NCBI RefSeq assembly: GCF_000247815.1
Contig: NC_021673.1
Location: 52,579,457-52,643,456, forward strand
Origin: Ficedula albicollis
Taxonomy: Eukaryota; Chordata; Aves; Passeriformes; Muscicapidae
Length of the DNA stretch: 64,000 nt
Direction: 5' to 3'
Under the pieces are notes generated by a model that ran no database searches, was not told the DNA's origin, and saw only the letters and a program-made list of their open reading frames with translations. The position numbers and the translations under genes were made by a program. This document shows positions 1 to 13,544 of the stretch, piece by piece; within the stretch, counting starts at the first letter, position 1, and the number at the start of each line of letters is the position of its first letter.

Positions 1-1283
1 GGGAAGATTGAAAAGTAATAAAAAACTACATTTATTTTCTTGCTTTGCATTTTTGTACACAAAATATTTTCCCTATAGCTTGGACATGCTAAATTCTTAA
101 CACTTCTAAATTCTGGAAGACCCAAATGCCACTTCCATGATGGGTGGCCTATTTTTTGGTTATTTTTTTGTAATTGCTGATTAAGAGGGTGCAACAGTCC
201 AAATGTGACTGGGCTAGACAGTGGCTAGATTTTCTGGCTAAAAACTGAGCAATAAGATGGAAGGGCATGAACTAACAGAGCGGAAAATTATCTATGGCAT
301 TATAAAGATTATTGGAACATGACAGAGAAGCTATTGTGGTGATAAAGCATGCTCTGAAGAGGTGCTGCTTTGAAAACAGAAACAGAAGCTAAAGCTGCAG
401 CTTAACACATATATTTATAGAAGGGCTATTAAGAGTTAGGTGGGAAAGCAAGATCTTTGTAACTGAAGGAAACATCATGCTTGCCATTTTGTGTCTTCAG
501 AATATGTTAAACATTACTCATGAAAATTTTCATGCCTTGTAAAAATGATGGAGATTTTGGATTTTGTAAGAGGAAGAAGTGTTCGGAGTTAGACAAATAT
601 AATGAAATATTAAACTTTTATCAGTGTGGCTTCATCTTTTCCTCTGTCAGCAAAACCAGCACCAAAGTTTTGAAACCAATTTTAGTACTCATACTTGGAA
701 AACATGAATAAAGTGATGAGAGAAAATTGACCAAAATAAGAATGTGCTTTATAGTCTGGAGAAGTAATTTACAAGGAAAACCTGAAGGTTTTAGTGAACA
801 ACTTATTGAGATGTAACTTTCTACATATGTTTTCATGTACATATGTTTCTGTGTGACCAGAATACAAGAATATGCCTGCTAATTCCACCTTTTTTTTGTT
901 TTAGTTTATAATTATTTTAAAAATTGTTTCATATAGCAGGTTCAGTTGATTATCCTTTACTCAGACCATTATACAGGCACTGCAATACAGCTATTGCATG
1001 AGAAAAATTTTTAAATCTTTCTTCCTAGAGTAGAAGGACATAAAATATAAAATAATATAAAATAACATGCAATAACAAAAATTAAAAATTGAACTGACAT
1101 GTATTACAAATGTAGGACTATTTTTGTTTTTTTTTCATAATGAGGGTAACCCTCCATTGGAAATCTGAAGATATAAGGAACACTGGGTTATTATTGAATA
1201 GCTCCATAATAGATGTACTGTATCACAACTGAAAATTTGGGGGCTTGAAGAAGGAACCTCTGTGGCCATTGTGATGCAGGAAA
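1..1283. other. Unique AT-rich noncoding DNA
   Basis: No repeat family or gene is recognisable here. The only open frames are short (about 63 to 73 codons), start at chance ATGs and show no protein motif. The stretch looks like ordinary bird intergenic or intronic sequence. Confidence 0.6.
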
Positions 1284-1445
1284 TTATGTTAAATTATTTC
1301 AGTAGTTACTCTGTTTATGTATATGTGGATCATGACAGCAGGCACAACAGAACCCTATGGGTTATGTTAAATTATTACAGTAGTTACTCATGTCTCTGTT
1401 TATGTATATGTGCATCATGACAGCAGGCACAACAGAACCCTATGG
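1284..1445 (+). repeat. Tandem duplication, two copies of about 78/84 bp
   Basis: Copy 1 (1284-1361) and copy 2 (1362-1445) share the same start (TTATGTTAAATTATT) and the same end (AACAGAACCCTATGG). Copy 2 has a 6 bp insertion in its middle and a few substitutions. The copies are directly adjacent and head to tail, which points to a local slippage or template-switch event rather than to two insertions of a mobile element. Confidence 0.95.
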
Positions 1446-1633
1446 ACTCCTTCAGGGATTATGACCTATTTAGCAATAGTGTTTCCTGGGAATTTTCATA
1501 AGGGGAAAGCAGATCTGTAGAGTACTTCTGTCTATTCCTTCTTTTGAAGAGCTGCTGATAGCAGTTGTATCTTTTCTCTCTGTTCCAGGAAAAAAAATAA
1601 ATCTCTTCCTTTCTTTTTTTCTGTTTTTTTTGG

Positions 1634-1663
1634 GTTTGTTTTTGTTTTTGTTTTTGTTTTTTT
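1634..1663 (+). repeat. (TTTTTG)n microsatellite in a T-rich tract
   Basis: Several consecutive GTTTTT units lie inside a longer T-rich stretch (about 1615-1665). The 95-codon minus-strand frame through this tract reads a lysine/glutamine run and is a product of the repeat, not a gene. Confidence 0.85.
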
Positions 1664-1921
1664 CGGTGGAAAAGTTTATTTCCTCTATGAAAAGAGTCTT
1701 TTAAAAGATTTAAATCAGAACCAAAAAAATCAGACCACTGATGCACAAGTGAGAAGAAAAGAAATAATATAGGAAAGGCAACGCTGAAAAGAAAAAGTAG
1801 GAGTCAAAACTCCCAGATTTAGAAGACTCCAAAGAGAAAATGTGGGGGAAAAAGTCTGTAACAAAAGATGATAGAAGTCTTTATATTCATAATAATACAA
1901 GAAAAGCACTTGCAAATGGAC

Positions 1922-1950
1922 TCGAGATAACTTTTTCGAGATAACTTTTT
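1922..1950 (+). repeat. Short tandem duplication of TCGAGATAACTTTT
   Basis: A 14 bp unit, TCGAGATAACTTTT, occurs twice back to back at 1922 and 1936. It is the smallest of the direct duplications seen in this window. Confidence 0.9.
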
Positions 1951-4900
1951 CATACAATCTAAAAACTGCCAATGATAAAAATCACTAGAGTTCTAATTGC
2001 CCTTTAAAGATATTACATCAATATAGTTAAAGAACTCCTAAATGCCTGAAGATGACTTTTGTTTTCCCCTTTTTCAGAGTTATAAAAATAGCTGCTCAAA
2101 ATCAGCATTGGTGGCTCTGGCTCACAGACGCATTCTTTGCTGTTGTAACTAAAACCAGCTGCTTGACTAAAATTGACACTGATTTATTAATTTACCAGAT
2201 CAGAGGAAGGTCACTAATAACTTGTCCTCTTCTTCCTTAATATTATCTTCAAGTTTACAGTCAGGTCTCACAGAGATTTTCACTACATTAACTATACATT
2301 ATGGTCTTGGTAAGAAATCCATTTGAGTCTGCAAGAGATTTTCCCCTCATTACTGTTGGATCAAGCTGAGCTGGACTTTGCAGAAATGTCATTTGGCATC
2401 TGTCCATACCATAAGCCATACTGTGCTCTATTCTGTGAAAGTATTCTAAATGTTTCTTGAGCACAGGACTGTCTAAATCCACAGAATTTATCCAAGAGAC
2501 AACATTTCCTATTCAAAAATATTTTGTGGATGGAAATGCAGGAAACAAAATATTCTGTACCTGTACATTTAATTAAAAAATGAATTAAGACCCTCCTTCT
2601 GTTAGAAGATGATTGCTTTCCCACTATTTAAATACTCAACCATAAAACTGGCTAAATGTAGCTAAACATATTTTTATCATACTTTAAACAACAGAATTCC
2701 AAAAAGAAAGTGTACAGCTGATCACTCACCTGCTAAAGTGTGTGGCATTTACTATTAGGTGTTGATACTACATGCCAGGATGTGCAAGAAATGCTGTCAT
2801 GGAATGTAGGTGAGTATTTTTGTAACATGATCAGGCATACATCAGCTACCTGATGACAGAAACAAGCAAATTGGTCTCACTGTGAATGTGCCAAGTAATG
2901 ACAAAAGGGCTGTAGGACCTTTGGGGAAAAAAGTAGAAAAAAATAACTTGGCTCCCAGTACAATTAATTTGCTCCATGATTTTCTCTTGAACCATAGTAG
3001 ATTCTTTAAGGGGAAAAAAAAATAGCATGTTAGCTGAGATAGTGAATTTTTTCAAAACAGATTTGTTTCAGAAACACCATGTTGGACAGTCCTCTGCTTG
3101 CAATGGTCCAGGAACATCCATACTACAGAGAACAATATTAGACATAATGATTGCTGTGTTTGTGGAGCTAAATATGTGACAAGTGTCTAGTGAATGCAAC
3201 ATCTTCCCAGAAACGAATGGTAATGATGCTGATACACAAAGGAGTTCTAGATAAAGTAAAAAAAGAGAAAGACAAAGACAGAGACAGAAGACAAATATTA
3301 CGTTCTTTCTGTAATATCCTGCGTGTAACAAAAACAGCATCTTGGGTGGATACCACAAAAAAGACTGGTAATTCTCTCCACGTGTATTTCTTCTGAATTC
3401 ATATTGACCCGTTAAAAACTTTTCAGTCCAGGTCATGAACTAACATTGGTATCACAGATATGACTCCAGCATGTGAGGATATGTCAACTTGTATCTTTCC
3501 TCAAAGTGCAAGTCTCATCTCTGCACACCTGCAGCATCTTCACTGACAATTAGCTGACACTTTGAGAGAATATATTTCAAGAATACTTCCTGTAAAATCT
3601 GCAAGCAGTTGCTTACCAGATGTGCACCATGAGTATGTCATATTAGCATGCCGTGATTTTGCTGGATTTTTATTACTCCTTTTGGTTTGTGTGTTGGTAC
3701 AACCAAAACAGATTATTCTGTAAATGTGACTAATTCAAGACTTCATTATTCTACACAAAAGCTCAGTTTCCACTGGCATAGTATTCTGAAGGTGCAGTTC
3801 TGCCTTTCATGAGAATTGGTTTGGCTGTTGGATCCAGAAATAACACTGATTAATTTTATAAACGCAATTGTTCAGGAAAACCTAGAAAAAAATCCAGTAT
3901 CAAGGATTCTTAGTTACTCTTTGCTTATGATAGATGCTAAGAAAGCAGTTTCCCACCAGAACAAATGAGTTAATAGGATAACTTGGACTGGGAATGAAAG
4001 CTAGCTAGCCCCCACTCAAATCAGAGTGGTCTCCAAGGTTTGCATCATGCTCCCCAGGATCTTGTCAAATTTTGATTTATTATCTTAAGAAATAGAGATT
4101 GATATTTAATTACCCTATTTTAATATATCCTTCTGATGACTGATATACTGATAAGAATGAATCTTTCTGCAAAGAATCCACAGAAAATACTCACGTCAAA
4201 TTTATGACAGCGTTCATGTCCATACCACTGACAATTTTAAAAAAAAGAGACAACAGAATGTGTCTTGTCAGAGGCGATCTCAGTTAACGTCCATTTCATT
4301 TTGATATGCCCTCATTACCATAGTAATGAGCATTTCAGAGATCCTCAAGACTCCTTGGATGTGATACAACTTCTTTACTCGTTGTCAGAGGAAGCACTGA
4401 TGGCCACAAATGAGAATCTTTGAAATAATATGCTTCACACTGTCAGTGTTTGATGACCAGCAGTGAAGTTTTTCTTTTTGCAGAAAGAGTACTTATCATT
4501 TTTGAATCTTTATGTGGACTGCGGTATGGTCTGACTAGAAAGTTGGACTACTGATCTTTCCTGATAATATTGTTTAAGGCTGAGCTCCTGATTGTATTGA
4601 CAACAATCATTATCCTAATCATGAAAATCAACATTTACATTATTGCTGTAATAAGACTCGTCTTAGAGTGTAGTGATTCTGATTCACCAGCTTTTTTATA
4701 AACAATTGCAAATTATAAATTGGCTCAAGAAAAAGGTGGTGCTGAAAACCAAAACCAAGACAATTATGCAACTTGTCATTGAGAACATCACCAGTTACAA
4801 TGCTCAGTGATGCAGAGCAACCGAGCAATATAAGCAGTGATGTCCTTATCAGATTGTAAGTTTCACCTGTGAAATTGAAATCTCTAGACATTGATAGATA

Positions 4901-5439
4901 GGGCAGACATGAAATACATCTTTGGCAAGTCTATGACTTCATCCTATGCCCTTTACTTATAGTATCCAATTTGCCTATCTTATTAACAATTATCTTGCTC
5001 ACAGAGAAGGGAGAGGACAGTCTGTTCAGGGGCTTGTCTCTTGTTTGCTTTAAGATAATGTGATCATCTTTCAAAATAAGAATATCTAATGCAGGCTGAC
5101 TAACATCAGCTATCTCATGACTGCCATCCTAGATAGTAAGCAGGCAGGCACATTAATTTAGATTCTGCAGTGGCAACTGTTTTATCTCAAGTCTGAAAAG
5201 TCACACTCAAGACCATTCTGTACTATTCCTAGGAGTGGCTCCAGAAGTTCTCCTGCTTGTCAGCATCAGTATGTAAACCTTGTCACCAGAAATCTGAGAG
5301 CATAGTTATGAAGCACAGTTGCTGGAGTCTTAAATGTACTAAAAGGTCTTGACCAACCTCATTAGGGCTTCTATCCCCACATAGCAGACAGGGGTCAGAA
5401 ACTCCAACTTAACTCTGGTCCTTCAATGTCAGTCTAAAC

Positions 5440-5720
5440 TATGTCTTAGGAGTTCCTGTCCTCAGCTCAGCCACTGTGTCTGTCCTGACCCTGATCTGCA
5501 GAATGGCTTCCTGTCTCACCTTGAACCTGTCCCATCACTACGGCCCTGCCTGTTGATCTCTGGACTGTGTCTGACACTGGCTATAATTACTGGACCTGAT
5601 TCTGCCCCAACCTGCCAGTTGTAACTCCCTGGCTTGACCTTGGACCTGCCTTATTGCCATAAACTTGTCTGGCTATCTGGACTCTTGACTGAGCCTGGCT
5701 CCATGTCTGGGACTGAGATG
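5440..5720 (+). repeat. Degenerate CTGGACCTG-rich quasi-repeat
   Basis: This stretch is clearly more C/T/G-rich than its surroundings. It contains many loosely spaced variants of CTGGACCTG, CTTGACCTTG and CCTGTCTC. The period is irregular, so it is either a decayed minisatellite or part of an old interspersed repeat with internal redundancy. No open frame of length runs through it. I do not recognise the family. Confidence 0.4.
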
Positions 5721-6224
5721 TGCAGTGAAGGATATGTCACACTGTAGCAACAAGCAGTACCAGATCTTACATACGGTATGAAACAAAAAATATATCAAAT
5801 AACTTCTACATTAAGCCCATAATTTCCGTATGAGTTGTGACAGACATTTTTAATGCAGATGACCAGTTGTGATCAAAAACCTTCAAGTGAATCTTCTGCT
5901 GTCCTAAGTAAAATATTTCTGTGATTTACTGCTCCAAGCTTTACAGGCTTGTTAAGTACATCTGTGTTTCCCTAGTGAATATAGCTGGTGTGAACTCCCA
6001 ACTACTAGATTTTATTATGACCTTCTGTTTTGGCAGAGTAAAGGAATAATGACTATAAAAACTGGTTTCCTTATATGATTGCCTGTAGGTGGTGGTCAAG
6101 TCACCTTTTAATCTTATTTTAGATAAAGTAAACAGATTCATTTTCTTTAGTGCCTCAGTATAAAATAACAACACTGATCTTGATTGCTGTGAGGAATTTA
6201 TAATATAAAATAAATGGGTGATAA

Positions 6225-6249
6225 GAATAATAATAATAACAACAACAAT
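6225..6249 (+). repeat. (TAA)n/(CAA)n trinucleotide microsatellite
   Basis: Consecutive AAT units change into AAC units, a short imperfect trinucleotide tract. Confidence 0.8.
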
Positions 6250-8917
6250 ATAGTGAGTAGCAGGCCAGAAGCTCAGAGGAAAGGGATGGAAAGTTACCAG
6301 CAGAAAGAAAGGAAGTAGAGTCTAGGAAAAGCCTTATTTCTAAGCATTTCATTTCTGAGCCTCTGATTTGGTTTCACAATTTTCTAAGGGTATTTTCATG
6401 CTGTGATAAAGTTCTGTTTCTTATCTCCTGTTATATTTCACAATTAATCAGGATTGGGCAAAGGAAAAACAGTGATGTATAAAAAGATAAAGGAAGTGAA
6501 TTCAGTGGTAGCATTTGAAGTATATTTGTTCCTTTTTCTTCAGGTATTTTTTATAAATTTCACAACCATTCCTGAGGTTGTGCATAACTCATGACACCAT
6601 TTTCTATAGTAAGAACACAGGTTTTTCTAGACCATATTAGATTATCTAACAGATCTGATGCCAGAAACCACTCGTGAATAGTGGCCAGTCCTAAATATTT
6701 CAAAAGAAAGAGGGAAAAAGTCCAATATGGAGTGATGACTGCGGCATTAAAACATCCTCAAGGAAAGAGATGCAGCTGTATGCCAAATCAAGGCCTTGTA
6801 AATGCTTCTCAGGAGCAGCTGAATTCTGCATAAGCAATTGAGGCATCTTGAAAAGACCATATTTCAGAACAGTCGCTGAAAACTGGTCCCACTCTGAGCA
6901 ATATATTTTAGAAACCCAAATTAACCAGAATGGAACTTGACCTGTCGTTTGTCCAAATATTTGAAATGTGGACATCATTCTTAGATATTCTCCTCATGCT
7001 TCTTAAAACATACCTATAAAACGGCATTTAGCAGAGCTGGCCATGATTTTTTTACATTCACTGTAAAGATCTTCCTGGGATTTTCAGGGAACTCTGTATT
7101 ACAATTCTCTCCGTTACAGCAAGAAACTTAGAAATTCTCAGCATAATGAAAACAGAAGGAATTTGCTGCATTATATCACATCAGAATGAAAACAGAACCA
7201 TTTCAATTCAAGGGAGTACATTTTTTCCATCTATACCATCACAGACAGTCATTAATTACGATTAAATAAAGGATATCATGGGCCTCATCACTGATTTGTC
7301 ACAAAAGTGGTTTTCAGGACTACATATAATGATAATTACCATTTTAAATTGTGATTCCTGCAAAATGAGTTTTTGCAGGAAAATCAGATCAGAAAAACAA
7401 ACACTAGGAGTCTGATTAAGTACCTTAATTTCCTAGTTGTATCCTTCAGCAGGATGAAAGCACTTACAATGTCCTCTTACGTTCTTACCAACTTAAATTG
7501 CCTCCAGGTTTTTGTATCACAGCAAGAGATAATTTTAGTTTAGTTCAGCTTAGTGTTTGATTTGCTTCTTAACGTGTATTTTAAATGCTGTTGGGATCTG
7601 TTAGATATCTGTGAGATGACCGACACAAAAGGCGATTGAGTTTCTTTCTTCTCCTAAACTTTCAAAAAAGGAACTCAGTAAAACTGAGTTTTTGAGAGGA
7701 TCAGAATACTGATAAAATGCCTGACAAAGAATACCTTACTGTTTCTATTGAAAAACAGAAACAAAGGCATGTTCTTCTCTTCAGGTTAAACAAACAGAGA
7801 GTAGTTTCAGGTAGGCACAGAGACTTATTTTCTTAGACACTTACCTAAGTCAATTGAAAATTTTCAGGTAAAATTACTTCTGGCAAAAAGCATTGATGGA
7901 AATGAAATAAAAAACATCTTTAGAAGGTGCTTATACTTTACTGCTGCAATAGACTTGGAACACTGCATGAATCTCAAGAGACAACTGCTATTAGCCTCAA
8001 CTAACAGACAGTTAGGACAATATGACAGCATAAAGGCTTAGAGTAATCTGCAGGAAGTTCACATTCTAGACAATTCCCTGAGTTTAGCTTCTGATTAGCT
8101 AAGTAGTTTTTCCTTGACTGGTATTTTATTTTATTCCCTTTGACTGGTTCTTTCAAGATGCATAGTCTTTTCCCTTCCCTAAGATCAAAGATTTAATTTG
8201 GGACTTCTGAATTTGAGCTTAAGACATCACACCAATATTTTGAACTGAATTCATCATTTCCCAACATGAATTTCTAAGTACAGGATGATTCTTACTCTTA
8301 TAGGACCTTAAATTTACTGATCAGGGGGTTTTTTTGTAGGGAAATATAATTTTAAACTCAGTAAGTAAGAACAATAAACCATGGGATGTCAGTCTTGTAC
8401 TCATTTATTTCCTTCTAATGTTAATTCTATCAGTGGAAACAAACTTTGCTCTTTCACCTACCTGTATGAACAGCTGCAGTTTGATACTGGATGCATCTGA
8501 TTTTTTTCAGAGACATATTTAATCAAAGACCTTTCCATATTTTCAGAAGGAAAGCTATTATTTGTCCTAAAAGTACTTTTATCTCCCTTACTATTAGCTA
8601 GAAAAGTCTATGAAAACACTTTTAAGCAAAGTTTACGTTGCTCCTCTTTTTTTCTAAAGGAGTATGTCGTTCTAGTTTTGCACACCATTGTACCAATGTG
8701 AAGCTGAACTGTTTTTCAGTTGCTTCTGGGACTGAACAAGAAGAAAATACTTCTATTGTGTTCGTGATAAAACTCTAGAGGTAGCTGTGAAATGATAAAC
8801 CAAGGGAGAGTAGTTCAGTTGATTGGAGTTGATTGGAAAATAGGACAGAGCATTTTTAGGAGGGAAATGATACATCTTCTTTAAGGGGTCATATCAGGTT
8901 GTGAACACCAACACCAG

Positions 8918-9290
8918 TGTGGAGGCCCTTGAGCTTATCAGGGGAACTTACAGAGGAATACCCTGGAAAAGTCAGGCACAGGCTTCGAGAATGCCTCACT
9001 ATCTGAAATGAGAGAAAGAGGCTTCCCCCATGGTGCCCTGCAGCACCTTGTTAATCTATCCCTATTCCCTACAGCTCACTGCCCTTTGCCCTGCCCTTGT
9101 ACCACCCCCATGCCCTCAGACCATTGGCCCCTGACCCCAGACTTAGCCTGAGATGTTGCAGTGATTTTGTCTTTTGTCCCTGGCTTCTTTCAGTGTGACC
9201 TTGCAATAAACCTCTCTGGAACTCTGTATAGGAGATCCTTTCTGTCTTTTTTTTTGCTGACTTTTGCTGACTTGCTGACTTTTGTGTAAC
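8918..9290 (+). mobile_element. Probable solo LTR of an endogenous retrovirus
   Basis: The block is more GC-rich than its flanks and has the 3' half expected of an avian LTR. A polyadenylation signal AATAAA sits at 9205-9210. After it come CTCTCTGGAACTCTGTA and a T-rich, GCTGACTTTT-repeated tail, as in an R-U5 segment. The proposed start is TGTGGAGG at 8918 and the proposed end is near 9290. I see no clear target-site duplication and no retroviral coding frame on either side, so if it is an LTR it is a solo copy. It resembles LTRs I recall from songbird genomes, but I cannot name the family. The ends are uncertain by tens of bases. Confidence 0.5.
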
Positions 9291-10879
9291 TGTGGGTTCA
9301 GTGACTCTCTGTGCCTGTCTGAGCGTCTTTCTCAGAGGACACTGGGAGAGGTAGCAGCATTCCCCATCCAAAATAGCAGGTACAGTAATTCACACCCTTC
9401 CATCCAAGGTGTGATTTTGTTGGGCACCTTCCAAAAGACATTGTGTGCGAGAAGTGAGTTACCTTGGGCAGACCATGTCTGCTCTTCTGGGCACTGTTCT
9501 CCAGGTCAGAGCAGCCCATATGTCAGCACCAGTGGCTGCTGCAAGAGACCCTGCTGGAGTGCCCAATGCCAGCCTGCACTGTGATGAGATTAGGACAGGC
9601 ATAGCATTACAACATGCCAGGAAAAGCATACGGCTCTGGTTTTCACAGAAAATGAAATGCATTGTGGCATGGCACAGAGGAGGAACTCTGTGTAAGGGGG
9701 TGCCCTGCACGGTGGGAAAATCCCTATGGGGTCATTGTGATGTGATGCTGGACAGCAGAATTCTCAGTATCTGAGGAGTGTAAGATTGAACTGTTATCTA
9801 CTTTACTCTTTTTATTCCATCTTACTAAACCAAGTATTCTATTACATCATTTCTTTTGGGGCCATTCTTACTGAGATTCAGAAAGAATGCTGCACTGTCT
9901 TTTTCTCCCACCACTTCAGCCCTCCCTGCCGACAGTGCAGAACAACACTGAAGCTGATAACATCCTGCTCCTTCATTATTACAGGTTCTGAAAAGGTTTG
10001 TCATGAGGTAATTGGTCAGTAAGAAAGAACTGCTAAGAGATCTTGAATGATCCCAGAGCTTAGACTGAAAGGAATAGGTGCTCGAGGCAGGAAGAATGGC
10101 AAAAAGAAGCTTTGGTCGAGGGAAGCCAGTGCTGAGTTTAAGGAATGGAACAGTAAGAGGGCTGCTCAGGTGAGAAGTTGGAAGATTTGGTATGCATTCC
10201 GCATTAAATTTAATGCTTATTCTATGGAACAGTACTGCAGCCTAGTAAATCTGATTTTTGCCATTACAACAAAAAGGCCATGGGGGTCCTTCTGACTGAC
10301 AGTGTAGGGCTCAGGTTTTCTTGGGGCTTGCCTTTGCCTGAGCAGGTAATGCCTTGTACAGCAGTGGCTAACAATTGCCCAGCTAGTCATAAGCTTAATT
10401 TCTGAGAGTATATGATAAAAGTCTGAAAAACACATGTAGTCACTGTGTAACAAAAATAGCCCTGAATGTTAACTGTGGCTGCAGGGAAGCCACTCAGTGA
10501 TTTTTTAGCTTTAGCTAGGAATCTGTGAAAAGAAAGAGTGCAAAACCAGACTGTTTCAAGAAAATATTTCAAAGAGCTATCTTTTCTAAAGGTTCACAGA
10601 CATGAATACAGTGCTTCTCATGGTTGTTGGATTGATCAAAGCCCTCTTCACGCAGACTAAAATTTGTTGCTTTGTACTTCTTAGATCCTACTTAAGGCTC
10701 TTAAGGCATATAACGAATAAGTGCTGTACAAAGCCTCTACTGGCTTTCTGCAAAAGGATAATTTTTAATAATAAATTGAAATAAGTCCTTCCTGAGCTCA
10801 GTTCATCCTACTTGAATCCCTTCTTGTCACTGTATCCTTCTATCTCCTTCATGAAAATGTCTTGTATCTCTAGCACTCA

Positions 10880-10965
10880 TTTATGTTATTTGCTCCAATG
10901 ACCTTACTTGACAACTTACTCCAAGTGTTTACTGCTCTTTGAACAAAGTAGTTCTGCCTGAATTC
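10880..10965 (-). mobile_element. Possible ancient CR1/L3-type LINE fragment
   Basis: The order of short motifs (CTCCAATGACCTTACTTG, CAACTTACTCCAAGTGTTTA, CTCTTTGAACAAAGTAGTTC) resembles the reverse complement of the conserved region near the 3' end of old CR1/L3 elements. The similarity is weak and judged from memory of the family, so the call is tentative. Confidence 0.3.
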
Positions 10966-13325
10966 AGGTGCAGTTAAGCGATAATAGCATTGCTGCTCTG
11001 TTTTATGAGGCAATAAGGTGGTTCAGCTGAGTAGTTTATCCCAACAACGGAACCAGAATATTGCAAAGTAAAACACTCACATAGGTCTTTGGCTGCAAAA
11101 TATGATTGTAACCAAACACTTTAAACAAGGAGCAGCTTATTCAAGGCTACATCACAATTTACAAGTACTTCCCTGTTGTACTTCTTAGGGAGACATCTCC
11201 CAAATAGCATGTGTCGCTGAGCTTTTTGGTTCAGCAGAACTGCCCAGTCTGCAGCACTGATTAGATCAGTGGATCTGGATCCTCTTCATCCACTATACTA
11301 GGTCAGAACCCCACTAAAACGTCTTAAAATATTTGTCCTACAGTATTATTACTCTGAAGGAGGAGGGAAACATCTCTGAAAATTAGTAATAAGAAAGGGA
11401 TCCATATCTTGAGACTCCAGTTTTGAAAAATGGGAGAGGAAGTTTCCTGTGTGCCCTGCCATGCGTGTTTATGTAAAAACCTACAAATAGCACAGGGTGA
11501 GGGTGAAAGCAAAAAGAAACTGCATCATCTCTATCAAAAACTTTAAGTGAAATAATGATATGCCTTTCAGTACCTATAGGGCATCAAAACCTGCCCAATT
11601 TGTGAAAATACCATGTTGCTGTATCAGAAGGGAAAACCTACTGTCTTACCATGTCAATAGGAAACAAAAATCCCTTTTAGCTTTTGTCACAGATGTCAAA
11701 CAGCTTGCACATGTTTTTAATCCCAAATCCCATGGGTATGGATGTCCTCATTGTATTTGAAAATAAGGGGCAAGGTACTTTGAGTTTGAATGTAAAACAT
11801 GACTTTGCTGAATGAAGATGTGTAACTTCTAGATCACCATGCAAGAGAATTTAACATGAGTGTTTCAAATTAGGTTAGTAATGTGATTGTATCAAGATGA
11901 TTTCAAATTTTAAACGGAAATTATAAAGCACTTAGTGAAACCTGAATTAATTTATTTTTTATTTCACTTTTGAACTTAATAAGAAGTTTCACTCCACCTT
12001 TGTCCTGCTACAATCAACAAAGGTTTCACTCTACAGTCCTAGAAACCAACAACTATAATAATATAATAATTCTTTGTTCAGAAGGCAATTCTGATAAATC
12101 TAGTAAACACCAGTGAGTATTTTACTTAATTGTCAAGAAATAAAAATCAATAAAGGAGATAACTCTGCTCACATTTCCACTCTCTGTCACTTTTATTTAA
12201 AACCCCAATTAATTTAATGATTATAATATTGATTGCTAACTTTAAAAATATCATATTAGCCTTTTCAGCTCACACAGCATATTTAATCAGAAAAAAATTT
12301 AACTGTTGCAAAAAGATACAAATAAAAAATTAGAAGATGAATCATCACTTGCAGAATTTTGTTACATTCCATTACAAAATCCATACTTTGACTCAACAAA
12401 GCTGGTAACAAGGTTCATTATAAATTCAAAATCTAACGTAAAATTTTTAACTGACCCTGGGATAATAAGTTTTCATTTTGAAACCTTGTAAAACATTGAA
12501 TTTTGGAAGACCTGCAGAGTTTGTTCATTTGGACACCACGCTGTTTATCTGTTTGAGCTGTTTCCTGAGCTTCACCTCCAAAGCTGCAGTGAGATTAGAT
12601 GATATAGACTGAATAGCTTCAATTAAGAATCAAGATCAGTAGTCGCAGCACATATTTATTTTTCTTGGAGAGCATAGACACAGTAAACGCTAAAGAAGTG
12701 TAATTAGAACTTTCAAAAGTGCAATAACCCATTATGACTTTATGTGCATTGCTTACAGGAGGTAAGGTTAAATTGAGGATCTTGTTGGTCCTCTGTAGTG
12801 GTTTGAAGCCTGAAGAAACTCAGAAAAGGTTGCCAGCGAGATTAATGAGGTCCTAAATCATGCATGAGAGAAAGGTACACTGGCCTTTTGTATCCTGAAG
12901 TTAGAAACCTTTTTTTTTAACTTTGCCATGATTGTGTCATGTTAAAGAGCCATAATGAGCCTTGTTTATCACACCATAATCATGAACTATATTGAAATTT
13001 GAAAGAACACTACGCTTAGTTCAGGCTGACATGAAGGGTAAGCTATTAAAAATGTTTCCTCCTATAACGCCAACCACCAACTTTGCTAAATCCAAATCCC
13101 AGATGTTATTTTCAGATCTAATATTATTGCAACATATTGACCTATTTGTCAAACTCCATAAGTGGGTGAGTGATCAGGGCTATTGAATTGAACTGCATGT
13201 CTCTTTGCAGACTGGACTTTATTCTGCAGTGTCTAGAGCAGCTATCCAAATAAATCTCCTAGCGCTAATTGAAAGTTATATTGCCTATTTTAAAGAGAGA
13301 GAAAACTGAAGACAGGCTAATGGTA

Positions 13326-13339
13326 AAAAAAAAAAAAAG
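13326..13339 (+). repeat. Poly-A homopolymer, about 14 bp
   Basis: An uninterrupted A run with no clear retroposon body before it. Confidence 0.8.
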
Positions 13340-13544
13340 CCTGATCCAATTTAAATTTTATTACTATTACTCCTTTAGTAGTAACACAAACTACACCCAG
13401 ACACTGCTCTAATCCAGTGGGAAAACAAATACAGTGAGAAAAGTGTCCACAAGGTCAATAGCGGCTGGATGAGTTTGACTTTTCAATCATTGCATACAGT
13501 CTCTATTTAAGGTCTTACACGAAGGTTAAGAAAGTGATCAGGAG

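Larger units (their letters stand above)
1973..8917. other. Unique AT-rich noncoding DNA
   Basis: About 6.9 kb without a supported gene. Frames of 60-122 codons occur, but none shows a recognisable domain, and the 122-codon minus-strand frame near 3.1-3.4 kb is low-complexity leucine/cysteine sequence. Other visible items are a (TAA)n/(CAA)n microsatellite at about 6225-6249 and the CTGG-rich block at 5440-5720, listed separately. Very old repeats could be hidden here beyond recognition by eye. Confidence 0.55.
9291..13544. other. Noncoding DNA, mostly unrecognised
   Basis: About 4.2 kb. The first 500 bp are more GC-rich and carry overlapping short frames on both strands (up to 109 codons) with no domain. 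The mix of frames on both strands argues for chance openness in GC-richer DNA. From about 10 kb the sequence is AT-rich and unique in appearance. One weak CR1/L3-like segment is listed separately. Confidence 0.5.

Noticed and set aside
3068..3436. 122-codon minus-strand frame with a leucine/cysteine-rich centre
   Set aside because: The centre derives from a purine-rich plus-strand tract. A second minus frame overlaps it with similar length, and no signal peptide or domain order fits a real protein.
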